From contig CALFPJ010000063.1 of assembly GCA_937919655.1 (NCBI GenBank), positions 147,781 through 211,780 on the forward strand: 64,000 nucleotides of DNA, in the 5' to 3' direction. This DNA comes from an uncultured Gemmatimonadales bacterium. Its GTDB lineage: Bacteria > Gemmatimonadota > Gemmatimonadetes > Longimicrobiales > Gaopeijiaceae. Under the pieces are notes generated by a model, which did not search any database, was not told the origin of the DNA, and saw only the letters and a list, made by a program, of their open reading frames with translations. The translations under genes were made by a program, and so were the position numbers. Below are positions 44,601-53,037 of this stretch, piece after piece. Position 1 is the stretch's first letter, and each line of letters begins with the position of its first letter.

Positions 44601-44845
44601 ACAACCAGTGGGTTGAACTGTACAACGCGGTGACCGGTGTGGACGGCTACATCGCCGGAGGGCCTGAGGGACGGCCGTTACCCGGTGCCATGGAGCGTCT
44701 CGGGGACCTGAACACCGAGTGGGCCGTGGTACGTGAGAAGGTCCAGGGGATTTTGCGGGAGGAGCTCCAGCGCTTTAATGAGTTGGTGGGACGTCTGGGG
44801 CTCCCGGCAGTGGTGCTGCCGGATCGGCCGCGGGTGATCTCATAG
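41666..44845 (+). CDS. Secreted BNR/sortilin-like propeller protein, first
   Basis: This protein of about 1059 residues has a signal peptide (MRRTVLKCSFVVFGIIALLS) and GGAGG 8 bases before the ATG at 41666. The body is made of BNR/Asp-box propeller repeats, each with S-D-G-W cores such as SDDNGTSW, SMDGGKSW, SADGGDSW and SDDAGETW. It includes HAFGKNPERGIFRS and an N-terminal NYRMVGPFRGGRSTA. A beta-sandwich-like tail follows the propellers (about 800 onward), then a helical tail with QVESVMEKADAAGQAD. The family is often mislabelled glycosyl hydrolase; no sialidase triad is visible. A paralogue begins at 47287. It probably binds secreted partners or substrates. Confidence 0.88.
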   Translation: MRRTVLKCSFVVFGIIALLSAGPADTAAQQVGEGAFKDLNYRMVGPFRGGRSTAATGFINDPDRWIMGTTGGGMWLSDDNGTSWTNLSDGTFGGSIGAVKVADSDPNVIYVGTGSVDIRGNTSAGHGIWKSMDGGKSWDFIGLPEAGQIGRIEVHPRDADLVYVAALGHAFGKNPERGIFRSRDGGGSWEHVLALNDSTGASDLTMDMANPRILYAGMWRGERKPWALLSGAEEGGVYKSADGGDSWTKLAGGLPVGIVGKVGVTVSPADPDRVWAIIEAEPAGGVYRSDDAGETWTRTNSENNLRQRAWYYTHMQADPQDPNTVYALNTSLYRSVDAGRTFEAIAVPHGDVHDLWIHPSDPDRMVVANDGGAQVTVNGGRSWSTYYNQATAELYDVIVDNGFPYRLYGAQQDNTTISVPAWSSNNTLYPKQHWISIGGCETGPVALHPDDPNIVYAGCYGGVIDRYDLAKDQVRNMNLYPQLQLGSAGADLKHRFQWVSPMLVSMHDRNTIYHGSQYVNRSRNEGVTWETISPDLTTNNPEHQVQSGGPINADVTGVEMFNVVFAIAESPFTAEEIWAGSDDGRLHLSRDDGATWVEITPTGMPHLGTVDEIDLSVHAPGRAYVAVQAYRMDDFRPYIFRTDDWGASWRLVTTASNGIPDDHPVRTVREDPEQEGLLFAGTEQGVFASFDGGGRWHSLQQNLPITPVTGLRVAHDDLILSTQGRSFWIMDDMTPLRSITATAGAEMHLFAPRDAYRVNNGGAGGGMAEFTPDPAPQGALINYYLGAEPSEEVRLEIVDAAGSVVHTFSTDSLVVKETRGSKLPGEAGLNRVTWGLTYPGPEVPEAAVIWGYTGGVKAPPGRYTARLSRGRGAGASEGFMLLADPRIPEVTAADYAEQFRVSTAVRDSVTAVTRAIETLMAIREQVESVMEKADAAGQADVLEPLADTLTEKSTSVHEELMQTKNQSGQDPIRNPPRLDNQWVELYNAVTGVDGYIAGGPEGRPLPGAMERLGDLNTEWAVVREKVQGILREELQRFNELVGRLGLPAVVLPDRPRVIS

Positions 44846-44874
44846 TTGTAGGCATGCTTCGACACCCCTCTGGT

Positions 44875-46401
44875 TCATCCCCCGGGAGGCCACTGGATAT
44901 AGGGTACCGAGTCCACCTCGGGCACAGCGAAGTGCACGCGCATGGAGTCGAGCCGCTGCTCTAATTGGCCCTGGAGCTCGGCGTAAGCTGCGGTGCCCCA
45001 GACGCTGTGCAGTTCATCTGGATCCGCCTCTAGGTCGAACAACTCCCACTCGTCGATCTCGTAGTAGTGGATCAGCTTGTGCGTCTGCGTGCGGATGCCG
45101 TAGTGCCGCCGCACCATGTGCCAGCCAGGATACTCGAAGTACTGGTAGTAGATCGCGTCCCGCCAGTCGCTCGGCGTCTCTCCCCCCATCAAAGGAAGAA
45201 GGCTCCTCCCCTGCATGGCGTCCGGGATCGCTACGCCGGCCACGTCCAGAAAGGTCTCCGCGAGATCGAGATTCTGGACCAGCGCCGCATTCACCGCTCC
45301 GGCATCCATGCCCGCAGGCCATCGCACAATGAGCGGTGTGCGTAGGGACTCCTCGTACATCCATCGCTTGTCGAACCACCCGTGATCACCAAGAAAGAAG
45401 CCCTGATCCGAGGTATAGACCACGATGGTGTTGTCGGCGAGACCCTCCTGATCCAGGTAGTCCAGGACCCGGCCCAGATTGTCATCGACTGAAGCAATCG
45501 CCCGCAGGTAGTCTTTGATGTACCGCTGATATTTCCATCGTATGAGGTCGTCTCCCTCAAGACCGGCAGCCTCAAATGCTTCATTGCGAGGGCCGTAGGC
45601 GGCGTTCCACGTCGCGAGTTGAGCCGGTGTGAGGTTCCCGGGCGGGACGAACTTTAGGTCTTGCTCGGTCATGTCCGCCGCGAGCGACATTTCCTGTGTG
45701 CGCGCTGCAGAGGAACGGTCGCTCCAGTCGTCGAACAGAGTGCTCGGCTCGGGGATGTCCTCGTCTTCGTACAGGGCCAACTGGTCCGGACCCGGAGCCC
45801 ACTCGCGGTGCGGCGCCTTGTGCTGATACATGAGCAGGAACGGGCGCTCCGGATCACGACTCTCGTCTAGCCAGGTCAGGGCACGGTCCGTGATGATATC
45901 GGTCGTGTATCCCTCATAGAGTGTGCTGTCATTCGGACCGAAAAAAACGGGATTGTAGTACTGTCCCTGACCGCGCAGCACCTCGAAATAATCGAAGCCC
46001 GTAGGCTGAATCTTCAGGTGCCATTTTCCGACGATCGCCGTCTGGTATCCCGCGTCCTGAAGCAGGTTGGGGAAGGTCACCGTGGAGGAGTACAGGGTGT
46101 CGCGGTTGGTCGGGACTCCGTTGAGGTGCCCGTACTGCCCAGAGAGCACCGTGGCCCGGCTGGGGGCGCAGATAGAGTTCGTAACGAACGCGTTGCTGAA
46201 GAGCATTCCCTCAGCGGCGAGCCGGTCGATGTTGGGTGTCTGGTTGATGACCGACCCGTAGGCCGAGACCGCATGGGCCGCATGATCGTCCGTGAAGACG
46301 AGCAGAATGTTCGGGCGCTCGGGCTCTGAGATCGGATCCGACGGCGCGCCGCATGCCGCCGTGGCAAGCAGGATCGCGACAGAAACGCGTGTCAGCCTCA
46401 T
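44875..46401 (-). CDS. Sulfatase lipoprotein, first
   Basis: This 508-residue formylglycine sulfatase has CAPSR at residues 78-82 for the cysteine converted to formylglycine, Asp38-Asp39 in VFTDDHA for calcium, GKWHLK, and [17 protein letters not shown] for the catalytic His/Lys region. The N-terminus [18 protein letters not shown] is a lipoprotein signal, so it faces the outside. It cleaves sulfate esters, likely from sulfated glycans or aryl compounds, and needs the formylglycine-generating enzyme, which is not present here. It is convergent with the BNR gene, with a 29-base gap. Confidence 0.93.
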   Translation of the reverse strand: MRLTRVSVAILLATAACGAPSDPISEPERPNILLVFTDDHAAHAVSAYGSVINQTPNIDRLAAEGMLFSNAFVTNSICAPSRATVLSGQYGHLNGVPTNRDTLYSSTVTFPNLLQDAGYQTAIVGKWHLKIQPTGFDYFEVLRGQGQYYNPVFFGPNDSTLYEGYTTDIITDRALTWLDESRDPERPFLLMYQHKAPHREWAPGPDQLALYEDEDIPEPSTLFDDWSDRSSAARTQEMSLAADMTEQDLKFVPPGNLTPAQLATWNAAYGPRNEAFEAAGLEGDDLIRWKYQRYIKDYLRAIASVDDNLGRVLDYLDQEGLADNTIVVYTSDQGFFLGDHGWFDKRWMYEESLRTPLIVRWPAGMDAGAVNAALVQNLDLAETFLDVAGVAIPDAMQGRSLLPLMGGETPSDWRDAIYYQYFEYPGWHMVRRHYGIRTQTHKLIHYYEIDEWELFDLEADPDELHSVWGTAAYAELQGQLEQRLDSMRVHFAVPEVDSVPYIQWPPGG

Positions 46402-46535
46402 GAGTCAACTCCGTGAACGGTGCTCGGCCCCCAAACGGGTGGGTGAACGTACTGTGCGACTTGCGGGTAAGGCCAGCAAAGGCGCCACGCGCTACGATCG
46501 GGCTTCTCAGCGGCGCGGCACCATCGACCGTAGAG

Positions 46536-46949
46536 GTCACTCATTTTCGTCTCGGTCTACGACTGTTCGGCGCCATGTTCATGATTTGTGGCGCGGCCGC
46601 ACTATTCCTCGCCTCGGTCGGACTCTACGGGGTGCTGGCCGTCAGCGTGAACCAGCGTCAGCATGAACTCGGCTTGCGCGTCGCTCTCGGAGGGTCTCCC
46701 GGGCGTGTGGTGCGACTCGTCTTCGGGCAGACCCGACTCCAGTTGACGATCGGCATGGTGTTGGGGCTCGGGCTCTCGCTGCTCCTTGGGAGAGGCCTGT
46801 CGTTCATTCTCTTCGGTGTCGAGGCGGTGGACGATGGTGTGATGGTGGGGGTCGCGGCCTTGCTAAGCCTCACGGCCGTCGCCTCGTGCCTGGTGCCCGC
46901 GAGACGTGCGACGAGGGTCGACCCGATGGTTGCGATGCAGGGAGAGTAG
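46536..46949 (+). pseudogene. C-terminal piece of an ADOP-type ABC permease
   Basis: The remnant starts HFRLGLRLFGAMFMICGAAA and continues LFLASVGLYGVLAVSVNQRQ, ELGLRVALGGSPGRVV and so on to PARRATRVDPMVAMQGE, the standard end of MacB-like permeases. That is about 135 residues of the final FtsX domain with four helices. No start, N-terminal helices or ATPase partner are present. The preceding sequence is shared with the sulfatase promoter region. It is truncated and almost certainly non-functional. Confidence 0.85.
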
Positions 46950-46950
46950 G

Positions 46951-47058
46951 CGCGAACTCGGTATCCTCCTGGGGGCGTTCAACTCGATGGCATTGATGCT
47001 GAGCGGCATCGGGCTCTTTGGTCTGGGACGGCTAGGGCTCATCGCGTCCAAGACGTGA
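46951..47058 (+). pseudogene. Second permease-like fragment
   Basis: One base after the ADOP stop and in another frame, the sequence reads RELGILLGAFNSMALMLSGI and GLFGLGRLGLIASKT to a TGA at 47056. This resembles the RRELGI plus ALALSGIGLFG parts of the same permease class. It has no start and may be part of a rearranged copy. Confidence 0.4.
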
Positions 47059-47286
47059 CTGGAGAGGCGACCCAGCGGGTCGACCCGTGCGATCCGGCGC
47101 GCAGATCACGCGTTTGTGTCACCCGTCTCCCTCAAGTCGGCAGTATCATTCCGTTGAGGAAGCCTGTCGCGGTTGAGGGAGCCGGTTGCCGCCAGCCCTC
47201 GCCCGATCTACGCTGACCCGGACCGGTGGCCCCGACCTACGGAGTCCGAAGGGGCACGGTCGTTGGATCCATGGGGACTCCTTTGG

Positions 47287-50200
47287 ATGACGTACCTAAT
47301 GTTCGTCCGACGATGCTACCTGATCATCTCGGCAGTACTTGTGACAGCCATGGGCATCCAGGCCCAGCAGGTCACCCCCGACCAGTACGGCGCGCTCGAC
47401 TTCCGTCACATCGGGCCGGTCGGCAACCGAGCGACCTCTGTGGCCGGAATCGCGGGCGACCGCTTCACGTACTACCTGGGCGCGGCAACTGGGGGCGTCT
47501 GGAAGACCGAGGACGCTGGGCTCCACTGGCGTCCAGTCTTCGACGATCAACCGGTGCACTCGATTGGCGCTTTGGCCGTTTCGCCCTCGGACCCGGCCAT
47601 CGTGTGGGCGGGCACCGGCGAGACCTCCATTCGCTCGAACGTTTCGATCGGCAACGGCGTGTGGCGTTCCACCGACGCGGGCGAGAGTTGGACGCATGTC
47701 GGGTTAGAAGGAACCGGGAGGATCGGACGCATTGTGGTACACCCGCGCGATGCGGACGTCGCCTGGGTCGCGGCGCTCGGTCACGCCTTCGCACCCTCGT
47801 CGGAGCGCGGTGTCTACCGAACGACCGACGGCGGCCAGACGTGGGAGATGGTCCTCCACGTAGACGACAACACCGGCGCGTACGAGATCGTGATCGATCC
47901 GTCGAATCCGCGTAAGCTCATGGCCACCATGTGGCAGTTGGATCTGAAACAGTGGGGGCGCGAGAGCGGAGGGCCCGGCAGTGGCATATTTGTCACTAAA
48001 GATGGTGGTGATAACTGGGAGCGCCTGGTAGGCCGTGGACTTCCCACACGACCCACCGGCAAGACAGGACTTTGCACCACGCCAGACGACCCCCGCACGG
48101 TATACGCGCTCATCGAGACGGGCGACGGTGTGCCGATCCATGGTGAAGAGACCGACTCCGGAGAGCTGTGGCGCACCGAGGACGGCGGCGAGTCATGGAG
48201 CCTGGTCTCGTACCATCACGATCTGGCCACGCGGCAGGCGTACTACACCCGCTGCGGCGTGTCTGTAGATGACCGAGACGAGGTCTATTTCCTGTCGTCG
48301 AGCTTCTCCAAGACGCTAGACGGGGGCTTCACGCACACCACGACCAACTTTCTCAGCGACAAGTCTTCCCCCGGCTGGGATTTTCACGACATCTGGCAGG
48401 ACCCGACCGACGGCGATCGCTTCGCGCTCGCCTTTGACGGAGGGCTTGCGGTGACCGAGAACCGGGGTGATTCGTGGTTCCGAATCCAACTGCCGATTGC
48501 ACAGATGTACCACGTCACGGTGGACGACGCCGTGCCCTACAACGTGCTGGGAAATCGCCAGGACGGCCCTTCGTTCCGAGGGCCTTCGAATACACGTACG
48601 GGCGGACTGTGGGCGAATGGTATCATTCCACGCGGGGAGTGGCGGGCCGTTGGAGGGGGCGAGAGCGGCTTCGCGACTCCAGACCCGGTCGACCCCAATA
48701 TCGTCTGGTCCAGTGCATCGGGTTCCGGCGCACGGGGGGGCATCGTTGTTCGGTACGATGCACGCATAGGCCAATTCCGCGACGTCGAGGTATGGCCGAT
48801 GTCCACCGGCGGCGTCGCGGCCGCTGACGTCCGCTACCGCTTCCAGTGGACCTTCCCACTCCTCATATCACCGCACGACAGAAACACGATCTACGTTACC
48901 AGTCAGCATGTTCATCGCACGCGTAACGGCGGTCAGAGCTGGGAGGAGGTCAGCCCGGACCTCACCACGAACGACCTCTCGAAACAGGGTATCAGCGGCG
49001 GGCTGACGCCGGACAACATCGGCGTCGAGTACTGCTGCGTGATTTATGCCTTCGACGAGTCCCCGGTGCAGGAAGGCGTGCTTTGGACCGGTAGCAACGA
49101 CGGCCTCGTACACGTGAGTCGCGATGGTGGTGGTTCGTGGGTGAACGTGACAGACAACATCCCCGACCTACCCGTGGACGGCGTCGTGCGGAGCATCGAC
49201 GCGTCGCGTTGGAGCGCAGGGAAGGCGTACGTCACGATCGAGCATCACCAAGTGGGAGACTTCGCGCCCCGCGCCTACAAGACAGAGGATTTCGGTGCCA
49301 CGTGGACGAAGATCGTCGACGGAGTGGGCAACGATCCCGTGGACTACACGCGTTATCTGCTTGAGGACCCAGTGCGCCCGGGCCTTCTCTACCTCGGCAC
49401 GGAGAGCACACTCTACGTGAGTTTCGACGACGGCGGACGTTGGCAGCCCTTCATGAACGGCTTGCCGCCGACGCCCTACTACGGAATCGTCGTCCAAGAG
49501 CGCTTCAACGACCTCGTGCTCGGCACGTACGGTCGTGGCTTCTGGATCCTGGACGACCTGGGTCCGCTCCAGCAGCTCACGGATGAGGTGACCGCATCTG
49601 CCGCGCATCTCTTCGAGCTTCGGGACGCGTATCGGTTCCGGTCCATCACCGAGCCGATGATCAACTACGAAGACTGGACGCACGGGGAGAACCCTGAAGA
49701 GGGCGCCTCACTTTCCTACTGGATCGGCACGGAGCCTGAGGGTGCCGTCGAGCTTCGTATTGAGAATGCGATGGGCGAGACCGTGCGCACATTGCAGGGT
49801 GATTCGGATATCGGGATCAACCGGATTTGGTGGGATTTCCAAGGAGAGAGTGGCACGCAGATTCGTCTGAGGACCAAACCCATCTACGCCGAATGGTTCA
49901 GCATGCCGGACCAGGGTTGGCGCTCAGGGGGACGCGTGAATGCGCAGCTGCAGCAGCCCGGCACGTACACCGTCACATTGCTCGTGAACGGCGAGGAGCA
50001 AGGCAGCGAGACCCTGGAGGTGCTCAAGGATCCGAACTCTGAGGGCAGCCTGGTGGAGATTCGTGCACAAGCTGCGCTACTGGCCGAGATCGCCTCAGAT
50101 CAGGAAAGCGCAGCGGCTGCAGTGAACCAGGTGGAGCTCGTGCGTCGACAGCTCTACGACCTGCGGACCGTCGTGGACGGGACCGAGCACGCGGCAGAAG

Positions 50201-50511
50201 TCGATTCTGCTGTGGCGGCTCTCGACGAGAGGCTCATCGCGGTGGAAGGGGAGATCGTACAGCTCAAGAGCACCGGCGGGGGAGACGGCGTTCGCTGGCC
50301 TTCCATGATCTTCCAGCAGCTCGGATATCTGAGAGGCGGCATCGGCAACTCCGATTTCCGCCCCACTGCACAGCACACCGAGGTGCAGGGGGTCCTGCGG
50401 GAGCAGCTCGCTGTGGTGCTGGACGATCTCGCTGCGCTGATCGCAGGGGATGTGGCGCGGTTCAACCAGAGGGTTGTGGCACTGGGCTTGGCCCCGGTGA
50501 TCATCTCGTGA
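47287..50511 (+). CDS. Secreted BNR/sortilin-like propeller protein, second
   Basis: This protein of about 1074 residues is paralogous to the one at 41666. The signal peptide is in the stretch MTYLMFVRRCYLIISAVLVT to IQAQQ. The start at 47287 gives the best signal; ATG 47299 is an alternative. The 38 codons before it (from 47173) are unlike the family. Asp-box repeats (TEDAGLHW, STDAGESW, TTDGGQTW, TKDGGDNW, TEDGGESW) run through the first 800 residues. The last third has the same sandwich-like tail (TVRTLQGDSDIGINRIWW). The family has no established enzymatic activity. It is followed by a GTGA overlap into an aminotransferase fragment. Confidence 0.85.
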   Translation: MTYLMFVRRCYLIISAVLVTAMGIQAQQVTPDQYGALDFRHIGPVGNRATSVAGIAGDRFTYYLGAATGGVWKTEDAGLHWRPVFDDQPVHSIGALAVSPSDPAIVWAGTGETSIRSNVSIGNGVWRSTDAGESWTHVGLEGTGRIGRIVVHPRDADVAWVAALGHAFAPSSERGVYRTTDGGQTWEMVLHVDDNTGAYEIVIDPSNPRKLMATMWQLDLKQWGRESGGPGSGIFVTKDGGDNWERLVGRGLPTRPTGKTGLCTTPDDPRTVYALIETGDGVPIHGEETDSGELWRTEDGGESWSLVSYHHDLATRQAYYTRCGVSVDDRDEVYFLSSSFSKTLDGGFTHTTTNFLSDKSSPGWDFHDIWQDPTDGDRFALAFDGGLAVTENRGDSWFRIQLPIAQMYHVTVDDAVPYNVLGNRQDGPSFRGPSNTRTGGLWANGIIPRGEWRAVGGGESGFATPDPVDPNIVWSSASGSGARGGIVVRYDARIGQFRDVEVWPMSTGGVAAADVRYRFQWTFPLLISPHDRNTIYVTSQHVHRTRNGGQSWEEVSPDLTTNDLSKQGISGGLTPDNIGVEYCCVIYAFDESPVQEGVLWTGSNDGLVHVSRDGGGSWVNVTDNIPDLPVDGVVRSIDASRWSAGKAYVTIEHHQVGDFAPRAYKTEDFGATWTKIVDGVGNDPVDYTRYLLEDPVRPGLLYLGTESTLYVSFDDGGRWQPFMNGLPPTPYYGIVVQERFNDLVLGTYGRGFWILDDLGPLQQLTDEVTASAAHLFELRDAYRFRSITEPMINYEDWTHGENPEEGASLSYWIGTEPEGAVELRIENAMGETVRTLQGDSDIGINRIWWDFQGESGTQIRLRTKPIYAEWFSMPDQGWRSGGRVNAQLQQPGTYTVTLLVNGEEQGSETLEVLKDPNSEGSLVEIRAQAALLAEIASDQESAAAAVNQVELVRRQLYDLRTVVDGTEHAAEVDSAVAALDERLIAVEGEIVQLKSTGGGDGVRWPSMIFQQLGYLRGGIGNSDFRPTAQHTEVQGVLREQLAVVLDDLAALIAGDVARFNQRVVALGLAPVIIS

Positions 50512-50625
50512 CGACTGAAGGCGTGCCTCATTCGATTCGAAGCGATGTGCTGCGTTTCTCCTTTGGGCTGTTCGATGACGGGAATATCGGGTTGGCGCTG
50601 GAGGTGGCGGGGCGCCGTCGAAGCG
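50508..50625 (+). pseudogene. 3' fragment of the class V aminotransferase
   Basis: Beginning at a GTG that overlaps the BNR stop (GTGA), the sequence reads VTTEGVPHSIRSDVLRFSFG and then LFDDGNIGLALEVAGRR. The gene at 38970 has LTTEGVHHSIRSGVLRFSVG, VFNDDRDVGRALEVAGRW near its end. Similarity also holds at the DNA level, including GGAGGTGGCGGGGCGC. The rest of the enzyme is missing. The frame stays open to 50741 but the tail is not family-like. Confidence 0.85.
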
Positions 50626-50829
50626 GTAAGCGACTGCGTGGAGTTCAACCGGCGCGAGTCTCAGAGGTCGTCCACTGTGCTGGCATCCACATGGATGCCC
50701 TGGCAGAGCCTTGCGGGGTCCTGGGCACGAGGCCGCCCTAGGGTGGACCTCACACAGGAGGGTTTTATTCTCTTTCTCTGAGGTTTAGACGAGATGGCAT
50801 CGCGCCGACGGTTCACAACAGGGGTGGGG

Positions 50830-53004
50830 ATGAAGAAGATGATTGGCGTGGGCTTGCTTGCCGCATGCTTGAATGCGGCCCCCAGCAGCGCTCAGTCGGC
50901 TCAGGCCGCTGGAGTGAGTACCTCCCAGACCGACGTGGCTCGGGCTGTCTTCGTGGAGTCGGCGCCTCAGATCGATGGGGTCCTGGACGAGGCCTTTTGG
51001 CAGTCCGTGCCAGTCATCTCGGACTTCACGCAGCGAGATCCGGTCGACGGCGGCACGCCGACGGAGCGCACGGAAGTCCGGATCGCCTATGACGCGAACA
51101 ATCTCTACTTCGGGTTCACGCTCTTCGACTCAGAGCCCGAACTCATCCGGCGCAGCATCCTCCAGCGCGAAGGGCGCATCGATCAGGACGATCACGTGTG
51201 GATTGCGCTCGACACCTATAACGACGATCGCAACGCGTACCTCTTCGAGATGAACTCGTTTGGGACCCAGGGGGACGCGCTCTTCAACGACGAATCGATG
51301 ACCCTCTCCGACTGGAATTGGGAAGGCGTCTACAGGAGCGAGGCACGGATCACGGCGGAGGGCTGGACCTTGGAGGTGGCGATCCCGTTCACGACGATCC
51401 GCTTCGCAGAGGCGGAGGCTCCTGAGATGGGCATCGCGATCCGCAGGGCGATCCGGAGAAAGAACGAGGATGTGTACTGGCCGCATATTCCCCAGGAATT
51501 TAGGGGAGGGATCACGAACGTTTCCCAGTATGCCACGCTGACGGGGCTCCGCGACTTAAGGAAAGGCCGCTACATGGAGCTCAAGCCCTTTGCGATCGGT
51601 GGCGCTCAGAAGGCCGGCGAGTCGGATACGGATTTCCTCGACGACATCGGCGTCGATTTCAAGTATGCGCTGACGTCGAGTATGACACTCGACCTCACCT
51701 ACAACACCGACTTTGCTCAGGTCGAGTCCGACAACGTGCAGATCAATCTGACACGCTTCAGCCTGTTCTTCCCTGAAAAGCGGGAGTTCTTCCTGGAGAG
51801 AGCGGGTCTGTTTTCGTTTGGCAAATCACGCGACACCGAGGTTTTCTTTAGTCGCCGCATCGGCTTGGCCAATGACATCTTTGGAGGTGGCCGGGTGACG
51901 GGGCAGGCTGGCCGGCTCTCCGTTGGCGTGCTCAGCCTAAATACCTCCGACCTCACGGAAGGTGGACTCGTGACTCCGGGTGCGAACAACTCGGTGATGC
52001 GATTGCGAGCCGACGTCCTCCCGCGGACCACGGTGGGGGGCATCGTTACCAGCATCCAGAACGACTCCGGACATAATCGGGTCGTCGGCGCGGACACGCA
52101 GGTCAGGTTCTGGAACAGCAGCAGCATCGACGGATGGTTCGCAAAGGTCTGGGACTCTGAGGGGGGTACGTCTTCAGCCGGAGCCGTGGACCTACAGGTG
52201 CGGCCGGCCCGCTGGTACTCGCTCGCAGGCCAATTCCAAACCGTCGATTCGGACTTCGATCCTGGGCTCGGCTTCGTCAGGCGCAGGGACATGGTGAAGT
52301 ACAGCGGCACGGTCGCCTACACTCCCCGTTTTGAAAACAGCACCTGGGCGCGTTCTCTGACGATGGCGCTCGTGATGGACCACATCGAAGGCCAGGCGGG
52401 AGACAAACAATCCACGAGCCAACTCATGCACAATATGCTCAGCATGCAGAGCGGTGATTGGGTGTCGTTCAACGTACGGAAGCGGTTCGAACGTCTCGGG
52501 GACGCGTCATCGATTCAGGGGCGCCCGCTGGCACCGGGCGACTACGACTTCACCGCTGTCGACGTTTCTGCCAAAACCAATGAGAGCAGAACCTTCTCTG
52601 GGGGTGCGAACGCCTCGGTCGGCAGTTTTTGGAATGGGAACAGGACCACCTACGGAGGTTCATTTACCTGGAAGACGGGCCCCTTTCTCACCATGACTGG
52701 CGGCGCGACCAGAAACGACGTCGATCTGCCTGTCGCCGATGGTGACTTCTCAACCACGGTCCTCAGCATGGACCTCCTGGCTGCCGTGTCGCGCGATCTG
52801 TTCGCCAACGCGCTCGTGCAATGGGACGATGTCTCAAGAACGCTCCAGGCCAACGTCCGCATCGACTGGATTCACACCCCAGGGAGCGACCTCTTTTTGG
52901 TGCTCGACACCGGTTACTCCACTGCGGACCGGCTGGACCCGCGGGAGAGTCGCTGGCTAAGGCGCACGGGCGTTGTGAAGCTGACCTACATGATGGCGTT
53001 CTAG
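50830..53004 (+). CDS. DUF5916 outer-membrane protein with CBM9-like domain, second
   Basis: This protein of about 724 residues begins with a signal peptide MKKMIGVGLLAACLNAAPSS. A CBM9-like region (APQIDGVLDEAFWQ, NNLYFGFTLFDSEP, DDHVWIALDTYNDDRN) covers about residues 40-230. The rest is beta-rich with repeats of strands such as DFAQVESDNVQINLTRFSLF. The last residues LTYMMAF end with Phe, the outer-membrane barrel signal. The start is uncertain: ATG 50794 would add 12 residues, but the signal sits better at 50830. It differs from the paralogue at 33032 in length and loops. Likely a binding or channel protein for degraded polymer (inference). Confidence 0.85.
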   Translation: MKKMIGVGLLAACLNAAPSSAQSAQAAGVSTSQTDVARAVFVESAPQIDGVLDEAFWQSVPVISDFTQRDPVDGGTPTERTEVRIAYDANNLYFGFTLFDSEPELIRRSILQREGRIDQDDHVWIALDTYNDDRNAYLFEMNSFGTQGDALFNDESMTLSDWNWEGVYRSEARITAEGWTLEVAIPFTTIRFAEAEAPEMGIAIRRAIRRKNEDVYWPHIPQEFRGGITNVSQYATLTGLRDLRKGRYMELKPFAIGGAQKAGESDTDFLDDIGVDFKYALTSSMTLDLTYNTDFAQVESDNVQINLTRFSLFFPEKREFFLERAGLFSFGKSRDTEVFFSRRIGLANDIFGGGRVTGQAGRLSVGVLSLNTSDLTEGGLVTPGANNSVMRLRADVLPRTTVGGIVTSIQNDSGHNRVVGADTQVRFWNSSSIDGWFAKVWDSEGGTSSAGAVDLQVRPARWYSLAGQFQTVDSDFDPGLGFVRRRDMVKYSGTVAYTPRFENSTWARSLTMALVMDHIEGQAGDKQSTSQLMHNMLSMQSGDWVSFNVRKRFERLGDASSIQGRPLAPGDYDFTAVDVSAKTNESRTFSGGANASVGSFWNGNRTTYGGSFTWKTGPFLTMTGGATRNDVDLPVADGDFSTTVLSMDLLAAVSRDLFANALVQWDDVSRTLQANVRIDWIHTPGSDLFLVLDTGYSTADRLDPRESRWLRRTGVVKLTYMMAF

Positions 53005-53037
53005 CACGGCCGGCCCCTGCTGATCGCGCCAGTTCGG

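Noticed and set aside
41666..50511. Sialidase or glycosyl hydrolase activity of the BNR proteins
   Set aside because: Asp boxes are structural and no Arg triad or catalytic Tyr/Glu arrangement of sialidases is visible.
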